A program made the translations under genes and the position numbers. Below, in pieces: positions 11,798 through 12,927 of a stretch of 12,927 nucleotides of DNA. The notes under the pieces were generated by a model that had not been told where the DNA came from, did no database searches, and worked only from the letters and a program-made list of their open reading frames with translations. Every line of letters begins with the position of its first letter. Within the stretch, counting starts at the first letter, position 1. The DNA comes from Candidatus Altimarinota bacterium (GTDB lineage Bacteria; Patescibacteriota; Gracilibacteria; JAHISY01): the NCBI GenBank assembly GCA_023142645.1, contig JAGLJE010000022.1, forward strand, positions 1 through 12,927, in the 5' to 3' direction.

Positions 11798-12927
11798 AAA
11801 TTTCAGCAATTCTTCTCGCGGCTGGGGAGGGACGACGATTGAAAAAATCAGTGCCTAAATCATTCGTAAAAATTCAAAAGAAAGAGATGTTTTTACATTC
11901 ATTAGAAATTTTCGAAAAACATCCACAAATTTTCGAAATCATACTCGTTGTTCCAAAATTAAAAATTTCCGTAGCAAAGAAATTAACAACGAATTTTAAA
12001 AAAGTTTCGAGTGTTGTCGGCGGCGGAAATTCGAGAATGGAAAGTTTGGCGGTGGGTTTGAAATTCGCGAAAAATGAATTTATCCTGTCGCAAAATGCCG
12101 CGAACCCATTTGTGACGGCAGGCGAAATTTTAAAATGTGTAAAATTTCTCAAAAAGTGGAAAGCAGTGGGTGTGGGACAGCGGGCGAATTCGACTGTCCG
12201 GATGAATGACTTTTCGGCAAACTTAGAGCGAATAAACTCGAAAACACTTAATCGCGAAAAAGTTTGGTTAATGGAAACTCCTCAAATTGTCGAAAAACGA
12301 ATTTTGGAAAAGGGGTTGCGAATTGCAAAACGAAAAAAAATCGAGGCAACAGATGAACTGCAGCTCGCAGAGTTAGCTGGAATTCAAACGAAAGTGGTGA
12401 TGGCAAATTCGCGGAATTTTAAAATTACGGAAAGTGAAGATTTGGGAAAAATTCCAAAATCCAAATTACAAATTACAAATAAAATCCAAATCTCAAATTC
12501 AAAAGATACGGAAAGAAGAATTGGACTTGGTCATGATTCCCACAAATTTTCACAGAAGAAAAAATCTTTGATTTTAGGTGGAATTCAAATTTCAAAAGAG
12601 GGGGGACTTGCGGCGAATTCAGATGGCGATGTGATTCTCCATGCGCTCACGAACGCAATTTCCTCCGCGCTCGGCGGTGGCTCGTTCTCGACTTTTGCCG
12701 ATGGAATGTGCCATCGCGGTATTCGCGATTCAAAAAAATATTTAAAAGTTATTTTCGAAAAAATGCGCACCGAAGATTTCGCAATCGAAAATCTTGCGAT
12801 TTCTATTGAAGGTAAAAGACCGAAATTAGAAAAACATTTTTCTAAAATTCGAAAAAACTTGAGTGGATTGCTGGAAATTGATTCGAAAAAAATCGGACTC
12901 ACGGCGACAAGCGGGGAGGGACTCACG
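11794..12927 (+). CDS. ispDF: IspD-IspF bifunctional MEP-pathway fusion enzyme (3' partial)
   Basis: The frame is open from the ATG at 11794 to the window end (378 codons seen). Residues 1-217 are IspD, which makes CDP-ME from CTP and MEP: LLAAGEGRRLKKSVPKS (7-23), VVGGGNSRMESLAVGL (74-89), ETPQ (161-164), TDELQLAELAG (186-196), FKITESED (209-216). Residues 241-378 are most of IspF, which makes the cyclodiphosphate MEcPP: RIGLGHDSHKF (242-252, metal ligands D248 and H250), NSDGDVILHAL (275-285, H283) and TATSGEG (370-376). IspDF fusions are known elsewhere; IspE joins the same pathway but is not seen here. Oddities: the usual IspD HDAARPF reads QNAANPF (100-106), and the IspF AHSDGD histidine is N275. 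The linker (about 218-240) is encoded by a repetitive AT-rich tract. Coupled to dxr. Confidence 0.92.
   Translation, partial: MKISAILLAAGEGRRLKKSVPKSFVKIQKKEMFLHSLEIFEKHPQIFEIILVVPKLKISVAKKLTTNFKKVSSVVGGGNSRMESLAVGLKFAKNEFILSQNAANPFVTAGEILKCVKFLKKWKAVGVGQRANSTVRMNDFSANLERINSKTLNREKVWLMETPQIVEKRILEKGLRIAKRKKIEATDELQLAELAGIQTKVVMANSRNFKITESEDLGKIPKSKLQITNKIQISNSKDTERRIGLGHDSHKFSQKKKSLILGGIQISKEGGLAANSDGDVILHALTNAISSALGGGSFSTFADGMCHRGIRDSKKYLKVIFEKMRTEDFAIENLAISIEGKRPKLEKHFSKIRKNLSGLLEIDSKKIGLTATSGEGLT
12449..12503. repeat. AT-rich ATTCCAAA/ATTACAAA-type repeat tract inside ispDF
   Basis: Seven or so variants of an A-T-x-C-A-A-A block (ATTCCAAA, ATCCAAA, TTACAAA, ATCCAAA, CTCAAA, TTCAAA) follow each other in the linker between the IspD and IspF domains. 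They encode a K/S/Q/I/N-rich stretch (PKSKLQITNKIQISNSK). The pattern looks like an intergenic simple repeat that expanded in frame in a tolerant linker. Confidence 0.5.

Noticed and set aside
1..12927. Alternative genetic code with TGA as Gly or Trp
   Set aside because: TGA occurs at natural C-termini of purF, the 7593 gene, lgt and dxr and not inside the conserved domains, so standard code 11 fits.
1..12927. CRISPR array, transposon or toxin-antitoxin locus
   Set aside because: No regularly spaced repeats, transposase, terminal repeats with target duplication, or paired small genes were seen.

Overview
The window is a stretch of bacterial chromosome, gene-dense and moderately AT-rich, with short or overlapping gene junctions. 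It most resembles a Candidate Phyla Radiation (Patescibacteria) genome, perhaps Peregrinibacteria. That placement is inferred from gene style and has not been confirmed phylogenetically. Pointers are the divergent core enzymes (Lgt, IspD, IspF), the SLH-domain surface protein, the small K/E-rich hypotheticals, the absence of Shine-Dalgarno motifs before every start I checked, and AT-rich dispersed-type repeats. TGA ends purF, lgt, dxr and the 7593 gene at sensible places, so the standard bacterial code fits. This argues against the TGA=Gly lineages (Gracilibacteria/Absconditabacteria).

Layout: (1) 1-921, the 3' end of an SLH surface-protein gene, whose last SLH repeat is split by a peptidoglycan-binding domain. 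A bidirectional terminator at 949-980 lies between it and a convergent minus-strand pair. (2) 2638-1123 (minus), a stand-alone cyclic-nucleotide-binding protein overlapping pilT, the type IV pilus retraction ATPase. (3) 2639-3288, a 650-base gene-free stretch with degenerate tandem, inverted and palindromic repeats. (4) 3289-7105, folD-purF-purD, for one-carbon supply and the first two steps of purine synthesis. (5) 7150-10120, an envelope-flavoured run: a membrane-anchored protein with a HEPN-like RNxxxH motif, a membrane protein with two GspF/PilC-like N-terminal modules, a divergent Lgt, and a two-TM double-zinc-ribbon protein. (6) 10650-10129 (minus), an unknown coiled-coil protein. (7) 10712-12927, dxr followed with an ATGA overlap by an ispD-ispF fusion gene cut by the window end. 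These supply three steps of MEP isoprenoid synthesis.

No CRISPR array, tRNA, rRNA, transposase or toxin-antitoxin pair is visible. No complete new 'system' stands out. The best candidates for new biology are the cNMP-sensor/PilT overlap, the two unknown membrane proteins at 7150 and 7593 beside the divergent Lgt, the split SLH domain, the leaderless-looking promoters, and the repeat-like tract forming the ispDF linker.
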